Shown: positions 1-8,768 of the stretch, piece after piece
Position numbering within the stretch: the first letter of the stretch is position 1
Layout: every line of letters begins with the position of its first letter
Source of the DNA: Eggerthellaceae bacterium
Lineage (GTDB): Bacteria; Actinomycetota; Coriobacteriia; Coriobacteriales; Eggerthellaceae
Length of the DNA: 57,579 nt
Direction of reading: 5' to 3'
NCBI GenBank assembly: GCA_017511465.1
Contig: JAFWJU010000004.1
Span: forward strand, 1 to 57,579
Made by a program: the position numbers and the translations under genes
The notes under the pieces: model-generated
Told to the model about the DNA's origin: nothing
The model's input: the letters and a program-made list of their open reading frames with translations, nothing else
The model's database searches: none

Positions 1-70
1 CATCGTAAGAAACCACCCCTTCATTTGCAAGGCATTTGCCGCATAAACCCATTACACGGCACAATATGTA

Positions 71-265
71 CTACAAATGCAACATTTCGCGCTCTGAATG
101 GTTCAGCAAATTGCTATCGAACAGGATACGCTCAAATACTGCTGGGCGCATAGCGACGAGGCATTCGTCTTCGCCATCGAACACGACGAGCGGTTCGTCT
201 GCAGCGTGCGCAACCGCGACGAGCTCTTCCATACCTGACAAAGCGCGCAATTCGACAAATCCCAT
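71..265 (-). CDS. small Phd/YefM-like protein (possible orphan antitoxin)
   Basis: A 64-residue protein. The start at 265 is chosen because an AAGGAAGG ribosome site lies just upstream; a longer reading from 367 has no such site. The pattern ELRAL..(A)DEPLVVFDGEDECLVAM..(E)R(I)L resembles the N-terminal DNA-binding half of Phd/YefM antitoxins, which repress their own operon and neutralise a toxin. It lacks a long C-terminal toxin-binding tail, and no toxin gene is visible; one could lie beyond the left edge. The family link is an inference from pattern only. It could equally be an unrelated small protein. Confidence 0.5.
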   Translation of the reverse strand: MGFVELRALSGMEELVAVAHAADEPLVVFDGEDECLVAMRPAVFERILFDSNLLNHSEREMLHL

Positions 266-406
266 GAGGCCCTTCCTTTCATATGAGGTTGATTCCGTTC
301 TGGTGCGATTGTACCACGAAAAGCGTACATTTGTTTGCTTTTCTATTGGGCACAAAGTCCTTTGCATGGGACACTTAAACGCGTCTTTTCGGTTATGAAA
401 GAAGCC

Positions 407-982
407 CTACAGGAAAACCGGGCCACCGCCGATCATGATGACGATGCAGGCGGCTGCGATGGGCGGGCCGAAAGGCAACGTGCGCTTGAGCAGCCCTCGC
501 CCGCCATCGGACCCGCCATCCGAACGCTCTACAAGGAGCCCGACGACGACGCCGAAAACACAAGACAGCAAGACGACCGCCAACCCCTGTTGCCAGCCGA
601 AGTAAAGACCCGCGACGAAGAACAGCTTGAGGTCGCCGCCACCCATGGATTCGCGCCCGAACATCCTATCGGCAACGAGCACTATCACAACAAGCGCCAC
701 CCCGATGGCGCATGCGCTGAACACGTAATACCCGATTGCCCGAAGATCCAGCCAGCCGAAGGCCAGCGCTGCCGCCAGATACACGATGCGCACGGCAAGC
801 GCCGCCAGTATGCAACCGTTTGGGATACGCCTCTCGCGCAAATCGACAAGCGACGCGTACAGCAGGATGCCCGCGAAGGCGATCAGCTCGACGGTCTCGA
901 GCGTAAGCCCGTGAACTACCGTCACTGCAATGGAAACCACAGCGCCGATGATCAATGTTATGGGGTGATTCACCTGCAACAT
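407..982 (-). CDS. prepilin peptidase-like protein (A24 family, short form)
   Basis: A 191-residue, mostly hydrophobic protein with about six membrane segments. It carries the two aspartate signatures of type IV prepilin peptidases: SLVDLRERRIPN (Asp47) and MGGGDLKLF (Asp117, the GxGD motif). The family cuts the leader peptide from type IV pilin or pseudopilin precursors on the cytoplasmic face of the membrane. The N-terminal zinc/methyltransferase domain of full-length PilD is absent, as in archaeal-type and TadV-like short forms. It lies 22 bp after map on the same strand and may share its transcript. No pilin or tad gene is visible here. No clear ribosome site precedes the ATG. Confidence 0.82.
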   Translation of the reverse strand: MLQVNHPITLIIGAVVSIAVTVVHGLTLETVELIAFAGILLYASLVDLRERRIPNGCILAALAVRIVYLAAALAFGWLDLRAIGYYVFSACAIGVALVVIVLVADRMFGRESMGGGDLKLFFVAGLYFGWQQGLAVVLLSCVFGVVVGLLVERSDGGSDGGRGLLKRTLPFGPPIAAACIVIMIGGGPVFL

Positions 983-1004
983 GAGCGGCGTTATGGTCGA
1001 GGTC

Positions 1005-1892
1005 CTACCAGCTTATGAGCTCGTATCCCGTTTCGGTTACGACAAGCTGCACTTCCCACTGGGCGGTAAGCTTGCCGTCTGCCGTGCGAACCGTCCACCC
1101 ATTGGGATCGGACATGTCGATTTCAACCGCGCCCATGTTGACCATGGGCTCGATGGTGAAGCACATGCCTGGCACGAGCACGGGGCCGGTGCCCGCTTCC
1201 TCGTTGAAACCGACCCAGGGATCCTCGTGGAATTCAAGCCCGATTCCATGGCCGCCAAACTCGCGCACAACGGTATAGCCGGCATCTGTGGCGACCTTGT
1301 TCACGGCTGCGCTCACGTCGCCCAGAAAACCCCAGGGCTTCACGGCCGCAAGGCCAGCCTGAACCGATTCGCGCGTGACATCGACGAGACGACGCGCTTC
1401 GGGATCGACATCGCCGATGCAGAACATGCGCGAACTGTCCGAGAAGTAGCCGTTGCGTATGGTGGACATGTCGACGTTGACGATATCGCCGCTCTTCAAA
1501 ACCTCATCGGGACTGGGAATGCCGTGGCACACGACCTCGTTGATCGACGTGCACACGCTTTTCGGGAAGCCCTCATAGTTCAAATCGGCGGGAATGGCAT
1601 CGTGTTTGATGCAGTAGTCATACACCCACTGGTCGATTTCCTCAGTCGTTGTGCCCACGCCGATATGCGCTTCGACGAAATCGAGCGCGCCGACGTTCAC
1701 CTCGGCGCTGTACTTGATGCCCTCGATGTCGGCGGCGCTCTTCAGAAGCGTGCGCGGCAGCACCTGGAAACCGCGCGCAGCCATGTCCTCCATGCGCTCG
1801 TCATTTGCTAAATGGCATTTCTTGTACTTCTTGCCGCTACCGCACCAGCACTCGTCGTTGCGCCCCGGCGTTGCCATTCCATCGAAAGACAT
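1005..1892 (-). CDS. map: type I methionine aminopeptidase with N-terminal SEC-C zinc motif
   Basis: Removes the initiator methionine from new proteins. This 295-residue protein starts with a SEC-C motif, CWCGSGKKYKKCH (residues 15-27), which binds zinc and may bring the enzyme to the ribosome. The M24 'pita-bread' domain follows with its five metal ligands: Asp in NVDMS, Asp in SDSSRMF, His in GGHGIG, Glu in FTIEPM and Glu in QWEVQ. A GGAG ribosome site precedes the ATG. A perfect 16-bp palindrome lies about 20 bp upstream of the ATG. The gene appears to head a small unit with the prepilin peptidase-like gene. Confidence 0.95.
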   Translation of the reverse strand: MSFDGMATPGRNDECWCGSGKKYKKCHLANDERMEDMAARGFQVLPRTLLKSAADIEGIKYSAEVNVGALDFVEAHIGVGTTTEEIDQWVYDYCIKHDAIPADLNYEGFPKSVCTSINEVVCHGIPSPDEVLKSGDIVNVDMSTIRNGYFSDSSRMFCIGDVDPEARRLVDVTRESVQAGLAAVKPWGFLGDVSAAVNKVATDAGYTVVREFGGHGIGLEFHEDPWVGFNEEAGTGPVLVPGMCFTIEPMVNMGAVEIDMSDPNGWTVRTADGKLTAQWEVQLVVTETGYELISW

Positions 1893-1911
1893 AACGAACT
1901 CCTTTTATATT

Positions 1912-1927
1912 GTTTACTTAAGTAAAC
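1912..1927. promoter_or_regulatory. 16-bp perfect palindrome upstream of map
   Basis: GTTTACTTAAGTAAAC is a perfect inverted repeat between the pheT terminator and the map ribosome site, about 20 bp before the map ATG. Position and symmetry suggest an operator for a dimeric regulator. The regulator is not identifiable from sequence. Confidence 0.5.
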
Positions 1928-1943
1928 ATCATACTACGTCTTG

Positions 1944-1983
1944 CATAAAAGCAGGAGATGGGCAAGAAACCTCGCCCATCTCC
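1944..1983 (-). terminator. intrinsic terminator after pheT
   Basis: Read on the minus strand, GGAGATGGGC and GCCCATCTCC form a 10-bp stem followed by TGCTTTTAT, 19 bp beyond the pheT stop codon. Confidence 0.75.
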
Positions 1984-2001
1984 GTTGCTTGCCCTTAACG
2001 C

Positions 2002-4461
2002 TTACGCCCTCACCTCGGCGCCGATGGCCCCGGCGATCTTCTTCTTCAGCTTCTGAACCGCTTTTTCGACTTCCTCGCCGATAAGCGTGCGGTCGGGAGC
2101 GCGGAACGTCAGCGCATAGGCCATCGATTTCTTGCCCACGCCAACGCGGGCATCGTCGCGGTACACGTCGAACAGGCGCACGTCGGTGAGCAGCTTGCCG
2201 CCGGCCGACGTGATGTACTGGACCATGCGCTCGTTGGTCACGTCTTCGTTCACGACAAACGCGACGTCGATACTGACGGGCGGGAACTCGGGAACGTCGA
2301 CGTAATCGCGTGCGGGACGGGCTGCCTTGTACAGGGCGTCGAGGTCGAGCTCGAAAGCCACGACAGGCGCTTCGGCTTCGTAAGCGGCGACGGCGAGCGG
2401 ATGAATCTCGCCCACCCAACCGAGCACCGAACCGCCGGCGAGCACTTGGGCGGCACGGCCGGGTTGCAAGAACGGGGCCTCATCGGCGTCGAGCGCCTTG
2501 AAACGCAGCTTGGCGATGGCCAACTCGCGGGCAAGGCTCTCGATTGCACCCTTGCCGTCGAAGAAGTCGAACGGCACGCTGGGGGCGTTCCACGTCGCAT
2601 CGCGCATGCAGCCAGCGAGCATGCCGGCGAGCTTTTGCTTTTCCTTCGGCTTTTTCTGGCCTTCATGAGCGGCATACACGACACCGGTCTCGTACAGCTG
2701 CACGTTCTTGACGCCATGCGCCTGGTTGTAGGCAACCGAGCGCAAAAGGCCGGGGATGATGGATTGGCGCATGATCGACTGCTCGGCGTTCATGGGGTTG
2801 ATCAGCTCGACGGGATCGCCCAAGCCCTCGGACGGCATGCGGAGCTTTTGCAGCTCATCGGGATCGGCGAACGAGTACGTGGTCGTCTCGTTCAGGCCCG
2901 CAGCCGTCATGGCGCGGTTGATCACGCGCAGCTTCAGCTGGTCTTCGGTCAGGGCGCCCACGCGGTCGGGGCTCGCAGGCAGCGTGGGAGGAACCAGGTC
3001 CATGCCCCACAGGCGCAGGACTTCCTCATACAGGTCGATTTCGCGCTCGAGGTCGGGACGGCATGTAGGAGCCGTCACCTTCAGCGTGTCGGAGCCGTCG
3101 TCCTCGACATCGCAATCAAGTCGCTCGAGGATGTCGATGATGTCGGCACGCGGAACTTCCACGCCCATCATCTGCGTGAATCGCGGAATGCGGAACTGCA
3201 GCTGGCGGGGTTCGGTGCGCTTGCCGTACACGTCGACGATGCCCGGGCACACCACGCCACCGGCAACTTCGGCCAACAGGGCCGCAGCGGCAGCGGAATA
3301 ATCGGCGATGGGATTGTCGTCGACGCCGCGTTCGTAGCGCATCGACGATTCGCTGATAAGGCCCAGGTTGCGGCTCGTGCGGCTCGTGCGGCCGTGCTCG
3401 AACGTGGCAGCCTCGAGGAGAACCGTGGTGCTGTCCTCTTCGATTTCGGTTTCGAGGCCGCCCATGACGCCGGCAAGCGCAACGGCGCGCTCGGGCGTGG
3501 CGATAACGGTCATGTCGCTCGTAAGCGTGCGGTCCTCGCCGTCGAGGGTCGTGAACTTCTCGCCGTCTTCGGCGGCACGCACGATGATGTGGGCTTTGCC
3601 GTCGGCACTGACCAGCTTGTCAAAGTCGAATGCATGCAGCGGTTGGCCGTACAGGAACAAAATGTAGTTGGTGACGTCAACTACGTTGTTGATAGAACGT
3701 GCGCCGGCCGCCGTCACGCGCTCTGCGAGCCATTTGGGGCTCGGGCCGATTTTCACGTTCTTGATGACGCGAGCCGTGTAACGCGCGCAATGCTCGGGAT
3801 TCTGCACCTCGACCGTACACAGATCGGCCGCGTTGGGCTGGCTGGCATCTTCCTCGAGCTCGTACAAGGGCAAGGCAACATCGGCGCGGTACATGGCGCC
3901 CACTTCACGGGCCATGCCCACCATGCTCAGGCAATCGGGGCGGTTCGGCGTGATTTCCAGATCGAGCACCGTGTCGGACATCTTCAGGTAATCCGCGAAC
4001 GGCACGCCGATTGGCGCGTCTTCCGGCAACACGATGATGCCCTCGTGGCTGTCGCTGAGCCCGAGTTCGCGCTCGGAGCAATTCATGCCCATGCTCGTGA
4101 CGCCGCGCAGCTTCGACTTCTTGATGGTGAAGTCGCCCGGCAACGTGGCGCCGACAAGCGCCGTGACGATATGGTCGCCCTGCTCGAAGTTTTGCGCGCC
4201 GCACACGATTTGCAGCGGTTCGGGATTGCCGTTATCGTCGGTATTCCACTCGCCCACATCGACCTTGCACACCCACAGGTGATCGGAATCGGGATGCAGC
4301 TGCTTCTCAACGACTTGCGCCGTGACGATCTTGTCGAATGCCGCGCCCGTTTTCTCGACGCCTTCGACACCCGTGCCCGTCAAGTCGAGCCTGTCGCAGA
4401 ACGCTTTCAGGTCGGCAGGCACGTCAACGTATTCGTTTAACCAGTTGAGAGATACTTTCAT
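2002..4461 (-). CDS. pheT: phenylalanine--tRNA ligase beta subunit
   Basis: An 819-residue large subunit of phenylalanyl-tRNA synthetase, which charges tRNA-Phe as an alpha2-beta2 heterotetramer. Domain order is that of full-length bacterial PheT: an N-terminal B1 region with an EMAP/OB-type tRNA-binding domain (about residues 40-150), the B3/B4 editing domain, B5, a degenerate synthetase core, and a C-terminal ferredoxin-fold anticodon-binding domain (about 725-819). The length is normal. It starts 16 bp after pheS with an AGGGGAGG ribosome site, so the pair is one operon. A terminator follows the gene. Confidence 0.97.
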   Translation of the reverse strand: MKVSLNWLNEYVDVPADLKAFCDRLDLTGTGVEGVEKTGAAFDKIVTAQVVEKQLHPDSDHLWVCKVDVGEWNTDDNGNPEPLQIVCGAQNFEQGDHIVTALVGATLPGDFTIKKSKLRGVTSMGMNCSERELGLSDSHEGIIVLPEDAPIGVPFADYLKMSDTVLDLEITPNRPDCLSMVGMAREVGAMYRADVALPLYELEEDASQPNAADLCTVEVQNPEHCARYTARVIKNVKIGPSPKWLAERVTAAGARSINNVVDVTNYILFLYGQPLHAFDFDKLVSADGKAHIIVRAAEDGEKFTTLDGEDRTLTSDMTVIATPERAVALAGVMGGLETEIEEDSTTVLLEAATFEHGRTSRTSRNLGLISESSMRYERGVDDNPIADYSAAAAALLAEVAGGVVCPGIVDVYGKRTEPRQLQFRIPRFTQMMGVEVPRADIIDILERLDCDVEDDGSDTLKVTAPTCRPDLEREIDLYEEVLRLWGMDLVPPTLPASPDRVGALTEDQLKLRVINRAMTAAGLNETTTYSFADPDELQKLRMPSEGLGDPVELINPMNAEQSIMRQSIIPGLLRSVAYNQAHGVKNVQLYETGVVYAAHEGQKKPKEKQKLAGMLAGCMRDATWNAPSVPFDFFDGKGAIESLARELAIAKLRFKALDADEAPFLQPGRAAQVLAGGSVLGWVGEIHPLAVAAYEAEAPVVAFELDLDALYKAARPARDYVDVPEFPPVSIDVAFVVNEDVTNERMVQYITSAGGKLLTDVRLFDVYRDDARVGVGKKSMAYALTFRAPDRTLIGEEVEKAVQKLKKKIAGAIGAEVRA

Positions 4462-4477
4462 TGTCTTCTTCCCTCCC

Positions 4478-5539
4478 CTAGAACTGGCGCAAGAAGCGCA
4501 TGTCGCCTTGCAGGAGCAGGCGCAGGTCGGGGACGTTGTACTTCAGGCAAGCCACGCGCTCGACGCCCACGCCGAACGCGAAGCCGGAATACACTTCGGG
4601 ATCGATGCCCGACATTTCGAGAACGTTGGGGTCGACCATGCCGCAACCCAAGATCTCGAGCCAGCCCGTGCCCTTGCACATGCGGCAGCCTTCGCCATGG
4701 CACACGCCGCACGACACGTCGACCTCGGCCGACGGTTCGGTGAAGGGGAAGTAATGCGCGCGGAAACGCGTCTTGCGGTCGGGGCCGAACACCGCCTTGC
4801 AGAAGTAATCGAGCGTGCCCTTCAGGTCGCCGAACGTGATGCCCTTGTCGACGACGAGGCCCTCGATTTGCGTGAACTGCGGCAAATGGCTGGGGTCTGC
4901 CACGTCGCGGCGGAACACCTTGCCGGGTGCCACGATGTAGATGGGCAGCTCCTGGTCTTCCATGCAGTGCACCTGCACGCCGCTGGTCTGCGTGCGCAGC
5001 AGCACGTCGGACTCGCCGCGCACCGCCGCCTCGTCGCCCGAGCGGTCGACGACGTAGAACGTGTCCTGCATCGAGCGGCTGGGGTGGTCGGCGGGAGCGT
5101 TCAGCGCCGTGAAGTTGTAGTAGTCGGTCTCGACTTCGGGGCCGGTGGCAACCGTGTAACCCAAGCCCAAGAACACATCGCAGATTTCCTCGCACGTGCG
5201 GTTGATCAGGTGACGCGTGCCCAGCTGTTGAGCGCGGCCCGGCAGCGTGACGTCGACTGCCGATGCGTTGATGCTGGCTTCGAGCTCGGCCGCCGCCAGC
5301 ATGGCCTTGCGGGCCTCGAGCGCTTCTTCCACAACCTTGCGGGCTTCGTTTACCGCCTTGCCCACTGCGGCACGCTGCTCTTTTTGCACCTGGCCCATGT
5401 TGCGCAGGTAGCCAGTCAGCGTTCCCGACTTGCCCACGACGCCCACGCGCACAGCGTCAAGCGCCGACGTGTCGGACGCCGCCTCGATAGCGGCCAATGT
5501 CTGCTCTTGCAGTGCCGCCAATTCGTCAATTATTGCCAT
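4478..5539 (-). CDS. pheS: phenylalanine--tRNA ligase alpha subunit
   Basis: A 353-residue catalytic subunit of phenylalanyl-tRNA synthetase. An N-terminal coiled coil (about residues 1-85) is followed by the class II aminoacyl-tRNA synthetase core. Visible class II motifs include the FRAHYFPFTEPS block (motif 2) and FGVGVERVACL (motif 3). The start at 5539 is favoured by an AAAGG site 7 nt upstream; an ATG 27 bp earlier has no clear site. First gene of the pheST operon, divergent from the methyltransferase-like gene at 5690. No T-box or other leader is obvious in the roughly 150 bp between them. Confidence 0.96.
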   Translation of the reverse strand: MAIIDELAALQEQTLAAIEAASDTSALDAVRVGVVGKSGTLTGYLRNMGQVQKEQRAAVGKAVNEARKVVEEALEARKAMLAAAELEASINASAVDVTLPGRAQQLGTRHLINRTCEEICDVFLGLGYTVATGPEVETDYYNFTALNAPADHPSRSMQDTFYVVDRSGDEAAVRGESDVLLRTQTSGVQVHCMEDQELPIYIVAPGKVFRRDVADPSHLPQFTQIEGLVVDKGITFGDLKGTLDYFCKAVFGPDRKTRFRAHYFPFTEPSAEVDVSCGVCHGEGCRMCKGTGWLEILGCGMVDPNVLEMSGIDPEVYSGFAFGVGVERVACLKYNVPDLRLLLQGDMRFLRQF

Positions 5540-5689
5540 GTTTAGCCTTTCGACGTGCAAATTCACACAAACGAGTAGTATAGCGCTTTATCAGGCCGCG
5601 CGTCTGACGGGATGATTAGCATCGCGAAACGGCAATCGCTTGAATATCCGTTGTGTTTTCGCGCCTGTTTTGCGAGTATGCGAAGGTAT

Positions 5690-6100
5690 ATGGGCGAGTT
5701 TTCAGACAAAGTATTCGACATCGTGCGTCAAATTCCGTCAGGAAAAGTGGCGACATACGGGCTTGTGGCCCAATTGATGGGCCGTCCGCAATCGGGGCGT
5801 TACGTCGGTTTCGCGTTGCGCAACAACCCCGCACCCGGGCAAGACAAGGACGACATTCCCTGTCACAGGGTCGTTTTCAAAGACGGGAGCCTGTGCAAGG
5901 GGTTCGCCTTTGGCGGTCCCGATGCCCAGCGGCGCTTGCTGGAAGCAGAAGGGGTGACGTTCGCGGACGACAGCCACGTCGACCTTGAGGCCTGTTTGTG
6001 GAAAGGAGAGTGCTCATTTTCCACAGAATCGGGTCTCAACGTACCCGATGAGCCTTCCATACCCATCGATTGGGCTGCTGAACTGGGCGAAGACAATTAG
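5690..6100 (+). CDS. methylated-DNA--cysteine methyltransferase-like protein (MGMT C-terminal domain only)
   Basis: A 136-residue protein holding only the DNA-binding and alkyl-acceptor domain of O6-alkylguanine-DNA alkyltransferases. IPSGKVATYGLVAQLMG is the helix-turn-helix. DDIPCHRVV contains the PCHR active-site cysteine that takes the alkyl group. Alkyltransferase-like proteins often have Trp in place of this Cys; here Cys is kept, so real repair activity is possible. The N-terminal domain of Ada/Ogt is missing, and an acidic tail of about 35 residues follows the core. The start at 5690 follows a GAAGG site; an in-frame ATG at 5678 is the alternative. nfo is 66 bp downstream. Confidence 0.87.
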   Translation: MGEFSDKVFDIVRQIPSGKVATYGLVAQLMGRPQSGRYVGFALRNNPAPGQDKDDIPCHRVVFKDGSLCKGFAFGGPDAQRRLLEAEGVTFADDSHVDLEACLWKGECSFSTESGLNVPDEPSIPIDWAAELGEDN

Positions 6101-6166
6101 CTGAGATTCAGAAAGCCCGTTGGCGTTTTTCAAAACGGCCATCGAGTAGAAAGCGGAAAGCAACAC

Positions 6167-7006
6167 ATGACGTTCACAATCGGGTGCCACCTTTCAATTG
6201 CCAAGGGCTTTGCAGCTGCTGCGCGTGACGCGATCTCGATAGGCGCCAACACATTCCAGTTCTTCACGCGCAACCCGCGGGGCGGTAAGGCAAAGCAGCT
6301 CGATCCCGTTGACTTGGCTGATTTCGCAGACGTCCGAACGCAGGCGGGAATGACGCGCATCTTAGCCCATGCGCCCTACACGCTGAACCCGGCTTCGGTT
6401 AAACCCGAAACATGCGAGTTCGCGCTTCAGACGCTTGCCGACGACCTGCAGCGCATGGAGCAGATCATGCCCGGTCAGCTGTACAACATGCATCCGGGCG
6501 CGCATGTGGGGCAAGGACCGGAAGCGGCCATCGATAAGATTGCCGCCGCGCTGAACGCCGTGCTACAACCGCAGCAAACGACAACGTTGCTGCTCGAGAC
6601 GATGGCGGGCAAGGGAAGCGAAGTCGGGAGGACCTTCGAGGAGATAGTCGCCATCATCGATCGCGTCGAACTCGCCGACCATGTCGGCGTATGCCTGGAC
6701 ACGTGTCATGTCTGGGATGGCGGCTACGACATCGTGGGCAACCTGGAAGGCACGTTAGAGGAATTCGACCGCGTCATCGGCCTTGACCGCCTGCGGGCGA
6801 TTCACCTGAACGACTCGAAGAACCCTTGCGGAGCGCATAAAGACCGGCATGAGGCATTGGACGAAGGCTTCATCGGATTCGACGCGCTCGCTGCCATCGT
6901 GAATCATCCCGCGCTTCGGGACCTTCCCTTTTACCTCGAAACGCCGCATGACGACTTGTCGGGCTACGCAGACGAAATCGCCCGCTTGAAAGCGTCGCGA
7001 AGCTGA
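6167..7006 (+). CDS. nfo: deoxyribonuclease IV (apurinic/apyrimidinic endonuclease)
   Basis: A 279-residue endonuclease IV of the AP-endonuclease-2 TIM-barrel family. It cuts DNA 5' of abasic sites in base-excision repair. The tri-zinc ligand blocks are all visible in order: LAHAPYTLN, NMHPGAHVG, LLETMAG, CLDTCHVWDGGYD, IHLNDSK, KDRHEALDEG and YLETP. Length matches the family. A GGAAAG site lies just before the ATG. It follows the alkyltransferase-like gene on the same strand, giving a two-gene DNA-repair pair, and converges with ecfT. Confidence 0.95.
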   Translation: MTFTIGCHLSIAKGFAAAARDAISIGANTFQFFTRNPRGGKAKQLDPVDLADFADVRTQAGMTRILAHAPYTLNPASVKPETCEFALQTLADDLQRMEQIMPGQLYNMHPGAHVGQGPEAAIDKIAAALNAVLQPQQTTTLLLETMAGKGSEVGRTFEEIVAIIDRVELADHVGVCLDTCHVWDGGYDIVGNLEGTLEEFDRVIGLDRLRAIHLNDSKNPCGAHKDRHEALDEGFIGFDALAAIVNHPALRDLPFYLETPHDDLSGYADEIARLKASRS

Positions 7007-7056
7007 GTCGGCACAAGCCTTTCTCCGTCAGCTGGCCCGCTGAAGCGAAACGCCGC

Positions 7057-7827
7057 TTACAGGAACACCGTGATGCAGATGGCGGCAGCCAACAACAGCA
7101 CTGCCAGGACCATTGCGGCCACATCGAAAGCGGCAAAGGGATACTGCTTGTAACCCGAGTCGCGCGTGCGCAGGTTGAAACCACGGACCTCGGCGGCGAT
7201 GGCGGCGCTGTTCGTCTTGCGCACCGAGCTGACGAGCAGCGGCACGCACAGCGGCACCATCAGGCGAATCTTGTTGACAATGCCGCCAACGTCGAACTCG
7301 ACGCCACGGGCGGTCTGCGCTTCCATGATGCCTTTCATGTCGTTCATGAACACGGGGATGAAATGCACAGTCGACGAGAACGTGAACGCGTACTTGTACG
7401 GCACGTGCAGCACCTTGACGACGGAATTCGACAGGTCGGACATCTTGGTGACGTAGAACGTCAGGAACAGCGGGATGGCTGCGGCTTCGAGTCGCACGAT
7501 GGTCGTGACGGCAGCAAGAATCGAACCGGTGCCGATGTAGCCCCACGGCAGGTCGATCAGACGATCGCCTGTCGGCGTAGTGAAGATGAGCAGGATGGCC
7601 AGGATCAACGAGAACACGAACACGGCCTTCATGAGGCCAAACGTTTGCTTCATCATGCCGCAGCTGGCGGCCAATGCTAGGGCGAACACGAGCATTGCGC
7701 ACAGGAACACGAGGTTGCCCGTGCAGAAGCACGTGATGGCGAACAGCACAGCGAACAACAGCTTTGCCACGGGGTTCATGCGGTGAAGCAGCGATGTGCC
7801 GGGCACATACTCGAGGAAGCCGTTCAT
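7057..7827 (-). CDS. ecfT: ECF transporter T component (EcfT/CbiQ family)
   Basis: A 256-residue membrane scaffold subunit of an energy-coupling-factor importer. It joins the substrate-binding S protein to the two ATPases. About five to six hydrophobic segments are visible, and the two coupling-helix motifs are present as EAQTARGVEF and AAEVRGFNLR. It overlaps the upstream ATPase by 4 bp (ATGA), so the two are translationally coupled. It is the last gene of the trpP-ecfA-ecfA-ecfT series and converges with nfo. Confidence 0.9.
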   Translation of the reverse strand: MNGFLEYVPGTSLLHRMNPVAKLLFAVLFAITCFCTGNLVFLCAMLVFALALAASCGMMKQTFGLMKAVFVFSLILAILLIFTTPTGDRLIDLPWGYIGTGSILAAVTTIVRLEAAAIPLFLTFYVTKMSDLSNSVVKVLHVPYKYAFTFSSTVHFIPVFMNDMKGIMEAQTARGVEFDVGGIVNKIRLMVPLCVPLLVSSVRKTNSAAIAAEVRGFNLRTRDSGYKQYPFAAFDVAAMVLAVLLLAAAICITVFL

Positions 7828-8768
7828 CGGGCACCTCCTTCGAACATCGCGGGCGTGGTCGCAGGCGCGACGATGCCGGCGGCGTCTTCGGCACCGGGAG
7901 CAGTCGGGGCGTACGTGGGTCGCGCGGTCACGTGGTCGCCTTTGCCCACAGCCGAAGCCACGGCAGCCTCCATCTCGTTGAGCGTGTTAGCGCTGCCGAT
8001 GAGCGTGTCGGCAAGCCCTGGCTGCATGATCGAAAGGCCCAGCGATATGTCGACGATTTGCGGTGGAACGAGATTGGCGGCTTCGAGCGTGCGGCGATTG
8101 CGCAAAACCTCGAACGTGGGACCCTGGTCGACCACCAAGCCGTCGTGCATGACGATGACGCGTTCGGCGAAGTCGGCGACAACCTCCATGTCGTGGCACA
8201 CCATGACGACGGTGGTTCCCTGTTCGTGCAAGCGGCGGATAAGCCCCAGCACTTTGACGCATTCGCGGAAATCGAGGCCTGTCGTGGGCTCGTCGAGCAC
8301 GATCACGGGCGTTTCGAGCACCACGATCGACGCAAGCGCCAACAGTTGGCGCGTACCACGGTTCAGCAGGAACGGGTCGTCGTCGGGGTTGAAACCGAAC
8401 TCGGCGACGATTTCATCAACACGGCGCTCGGCATGGTCCATATCCATTTTCAGAGCGCGGAAGCCGAATAGCAATTCGTCGCGCACGGTGTTGCAGCAGA
8501 TTTGGCTATCGGGATTTTGGAACAGGAAGCCGACACGACGCGCCAGCTCGCTCGTCTTCAATTGCGTTGTGGGAATGCCATCGATGAGCACTTCGCCCGC
8601 ATCGGGCTTCAACAGGCCGTTGACCAGGCGCATCGTGGTTGACTTGCCAGCACCGTTCGTGCCGACGAACGCCACGAACTCGCCGTCGTTAACGGTGAAG
8701 TCGACGCCGCGCAAGATGGGAATGGTCGCGTCGTACGAGGCGTGAACATCGCGAAACTCGATCGTCAT
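7824..8768 (-). CDS. ECF transporter ATPase, second copy, with degenerate signature motif
   Basis: A 314-residue ABC ATPase that would pair with the upstream ATPase to energise the transporter. Walker A is GTNGAGKST, the Q-loop is LFQNPDSQ, Walker B is PVIVLDEPTTGLD, and the switch histidine is in VMVCHDME. The ABC signature reads LNRGTRQ instead of LSGGQ/LSRGQ, so one of the two composite ATP sites may be weak. The C-terminus runs about 60 residues past the usual end and is rich in Ala and Pro. It overlaps both neighbours by 4 bp (ATGA). Confidence 0.9.
   Translation of the reverse strand: MTIEFRDVHASYDATIPILRGVDFTVNDGEFVAFVGTNGAGKSTTMRLVNGLLKPDAGEVLIDGIPTTQLKTSELARRVGFLFQNPDSQICCNTVRDELLFGFRALKMDMDHAERRVDEIVAEFGFNPDDDPFLLNRGTRQLLALASIVVLETPVIVLDEPTTGLDFRECVKVLGLIRRLHEQGTTVVMVCHDMEVVADFAERVIVMHDGLVVDQGPTFEVLRNRRTLEAANLVPPQIVDISLGLSIMQPGLADTLIGSANTLNEMEAAVASAVGKGDHVTARPTYAPTAPGAEDAAGIVAPATTPAMFEGGAR

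Noticed and set aside
1-70. A minus-strand gene starting at the first bases of the window
   Set aside because: An ATG is possible at position 3, but only one codon is inside the window and the nearest purine-rich site is too far away.
2401-4440. A 679-codon open frame on the plus strand
   Set aside because: It is the antisense shadow of pheT. The translated sequence is rich in Ala, His, Arg and Asp with no domain, which is typical of antisense frames in GC-rich DNA.
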